Shown: piece by piece, positions 62,903-64,000 of the stretch
Layout: the number at the start of each line of letters is the position of its first letter
How positions within the stretch are numbered: position 1 is the stretch's first letter
From: CAYNRE01 sp964399535
GTDB lineage: Bacteria; Planctomycetota; Planctomycetia; Pirellulales; CAYNRE01
NCBI GenBank assembly: GCA_964399535.1
Contig: CAYNRE010000005.1
Span: forward strand, 62,001-126,000
Direction: 5' to 3'
DNA: 64,000 nucleotides
Position numbers and translations under genes: made by a program
Notes under the pieces: generated by a model
The model's input: the letters and a program-made list of their open reading frames with translations, nothing else
The model's database searches: none
What the model was told of the DNA's origin: nothing

Positions 62903-64000
62903 CTAATGCTGCTTGGCCAACAGCTTTTTCAGTTGGGCCCAGGGGCGCGTATTGACCACGTCGGCCTTGGTCAATCCCGCGCGGCGGGCCTGAATCACCC
63001 CATAGCGGGCGGCCGAGAGCCCTTCGACGCTATGCGCGTCGGTCGAAATGACGATCGGGATGCCGTGCCGCTTGGCTGCCGCGCAAGCAATATCGTCCAG
63101 ATCGAGCCGGGCCGGGTTGGCGTTCAGCTCCAAAAACTTGCCATGCTCTCGGGCCGCTTGAAACACCGCCTCGAGGTCGACTTCGTACGGTTTCCGGCGG
63201 TTGATCAATCGCCCCGTGGGGTGGGCAATCGCCGAAACGCTGGGGTGCGCCAAGGCCTCGACAATGCGAGCCGTAATCTGCTCGCGCGGTTGGTTCTGGC
63301 CGTAATGAACGCTGGCCACGACCCAGTCGGCTTCGGCCAAAACGTCGTCGGGCAGGTCGAGTCCGCCGCGCTCGAGAATGTCGACCTCGATTCCCTTGAG
63401 CACGTGAAAGCCCTTGAGGTGCTCGTTCAGCCGGTCGATGGCCTCCCACTGCTGCCGAACCCTCGCCGGAGTGAGCCCGTTGGCCATGGTGACCCGCTGC
63501 GAGTGATCGGTAATGGCCAGGTATTTCAGTCCTCGGCGTCGAGCGGCCTCGACCATTTCCTCGAGCGTGGCCGCCCCGTCGGTGGCCGTGGTGTGGGTAT
63601 GCAAGTCGCCGAGCAGGTCGTCGGTTTCAATCAGCGTGGGCAGGTGCCCTCCCTCGGCCCACTCGAACTCGTGCCGCGCTTCGCGCAGCTCGGGCGGAAT
63701 CCAGGGCAGGCCCAGCGCCTGGTACACTTCGGTTTCGGTGCGGCCGGCAATTGGTTTCTCGCCCTGAAAGACTCCGTATTCGTTGACCTTCAGCCCTATT
63801 TCCTTGGCCCGGCCCCGTAACACGACGTTGTGTTCCTTCGACCCCGTGAAGTACTGCAGGGCGGCGCCGTACGACTCGACCGGAACCACGCGCAGATCGA
63901 CCTGCAAGCCGGTCGAAAGCCGGACCGACATTTTCGTATCGCCCCGGGCCAGCACCTGGGCGATATCGGGAAAGCGGGCGAAATGATCCATGACCGGCCC
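62903..64000 (-). CDS. polX: Family X DNA polymerase (PolX), C-terminal part with PHP domain (partial)
   Basis: The frame runs off the right edge, so this is the C-terminal ~365 residues of a longer protein. It starts with the end of the palm region (DTKMSVRLSTGLQVDLRVVPVESYGAALQYFTGSKEHNVVLR) and then a complete PHP domain with metal-binding motifs DLHTHTTATDG, ITDHS, VASVHYG, SAIAHPTGR and VISTDAHS. In other bacteria PolX acts in base excision or gap repair, and the PHP domain gives 3'-5' exonuclease or AP-type activity. The ATG at 63991 is an internal Met, not the start. No neighbour is visible on the right. Confidence 0.88.
   Translation of the reverse strand, partial: GPVMDHFARFPDIAQVLARGDTKMSVRLSTGLQVDLRVVPVESYGAALQYFTGSKEHNVVLRGRAKEIGLKVNEYGVFQGEKPIAGRTETEVYQALGLPWIPPELREARHEFEWAEGGHLPTLIETDDLLGDLHTHTTATDGAATLEEMVEAARRRGLKYLAITDHSQRVTMANGLTPARVRQQWEAIDRLNEHLKGFHVLKGIEVDILERGGLDLPDDVLAEADWVVASVHYGQNQPREQITARIVEALAHPSVSAIAHPTGRLINRRKPYEVDLEAVFQAAREHGKFLELNANPARLDLDDIACAAAKRHGIPIVISTDAHSVEGLSAARYGVIQARRAGLTKADVVNTRPWAQLKKLLAKQH

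Noticed and set aside
1..64000. CRISPR array, insertion sequence, phage genes or tRNA/rRNA genes
   Set aside because: No evenly spaced short direct repeats with unique spacers, no transposase or integrase frames, and no rRNA or tRNA patterns were found; the only arrays are the short 19-bp and 59-bp tandem repeats.

Overview
The window looks like a high-GC planctomycete chromosome, most likely order Pirellulales. The evidence is a giant secreted protein with the planctomycete N-terminal motif (LEPR-xLL family, here LEERRLLA), dockerin-like EF-hand repeats, a PEP-CTERM protein, an extracytoplasmic-type sigma factor followed by a membrane Ser/Thr kinase with a beta-propeller, an archaeal/eukaryal-type IleRS, and a CitG-like protein next to a pterin synthase. 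There are no rRNA or recognisable tRNA genes, no CRISPR array, no insertion sequence and no phage genes. The region reads as core chromosome with some lineage-specific surface genes.

Layout. 1-1500: the tail of an unknown gene and a GT4 glycosyltransferase. 1538-9850 (minus): a 2770-residue modular extracellular protein. 10395-14649 (plus): a sigma factor and a kinase, overlapping by 14 bases. 14646-19105: a PEP-CTERM esterase/NHL protein, a fatty acid desaturase and a second secreted esterase. 19213-24508 (minus): information-processing block in the order dnaG, rpoD, hairpin terminator, zinc-ribbon coiled-coil protein, greA, with a near-consensus sigma70 promoter 5' of dnaG. 25069-26629 (plus): an enoyl-CoA hydratase-family protein and trmL. 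26657-33132 (minus): argC, argJ, K+ channel/RCK protein, GNAT, purM, quinone oxidoreductase-like MDR. 33362-36979: a GAF protein, a 0.9 kb stretch without a convincing gene but with a strong hairpin, then two glycosyltransferases. 37108-39872 (plus): a DUF502 membrane protein and an SLC13/TrkA-C transporter. 39959-46888 (minus): PNP, ileS, purN, CitG-like and PTPS/QueD-like genes. 47078-52686 (minus): a TPR protein, a very acidic small protein, a GT2-TPR fusion and an SH3 envelope protein. 53126-56002 (plus): leuS. 56003-56515: repeats between convergent genes. 56516-62662 (minus): a bacterial alpha-2-macroglobulin with an intact thioester motif. 62903-64000 (minus): the C-terminal part of a family X DNA polymerase with a PHP domain, cut by the window edge.

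How the genes fit together. The dnaG-rpoD pair is the classical macromolecular-synthesis pairing without rpsU in this window. argC-argJ is part of arginine synthesis and argJ overlaps the channel gene by 4 bases. purM and purN serve purine synthesis and PNP serves salvage. The sigma factor/kinase pair is a plausible translationally coupled signalling unit divergent from the giant surface protein. The clearest unexplained signals are the orphan terminator-like hairpin at 34257-34289, the 59-bp tandem repeat plus related inverted units at 56031-56505, a 19-bp tandem repeat at 46994-47045, the PTPS/CitG-like pairing, and several proteins with altered key residues (metzincin-like site, K+ filter, crotonase acids, IleRS HIGH motif). 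I do not see a clearly new multi-gene system such as a defence island or biosynthetic cluster.
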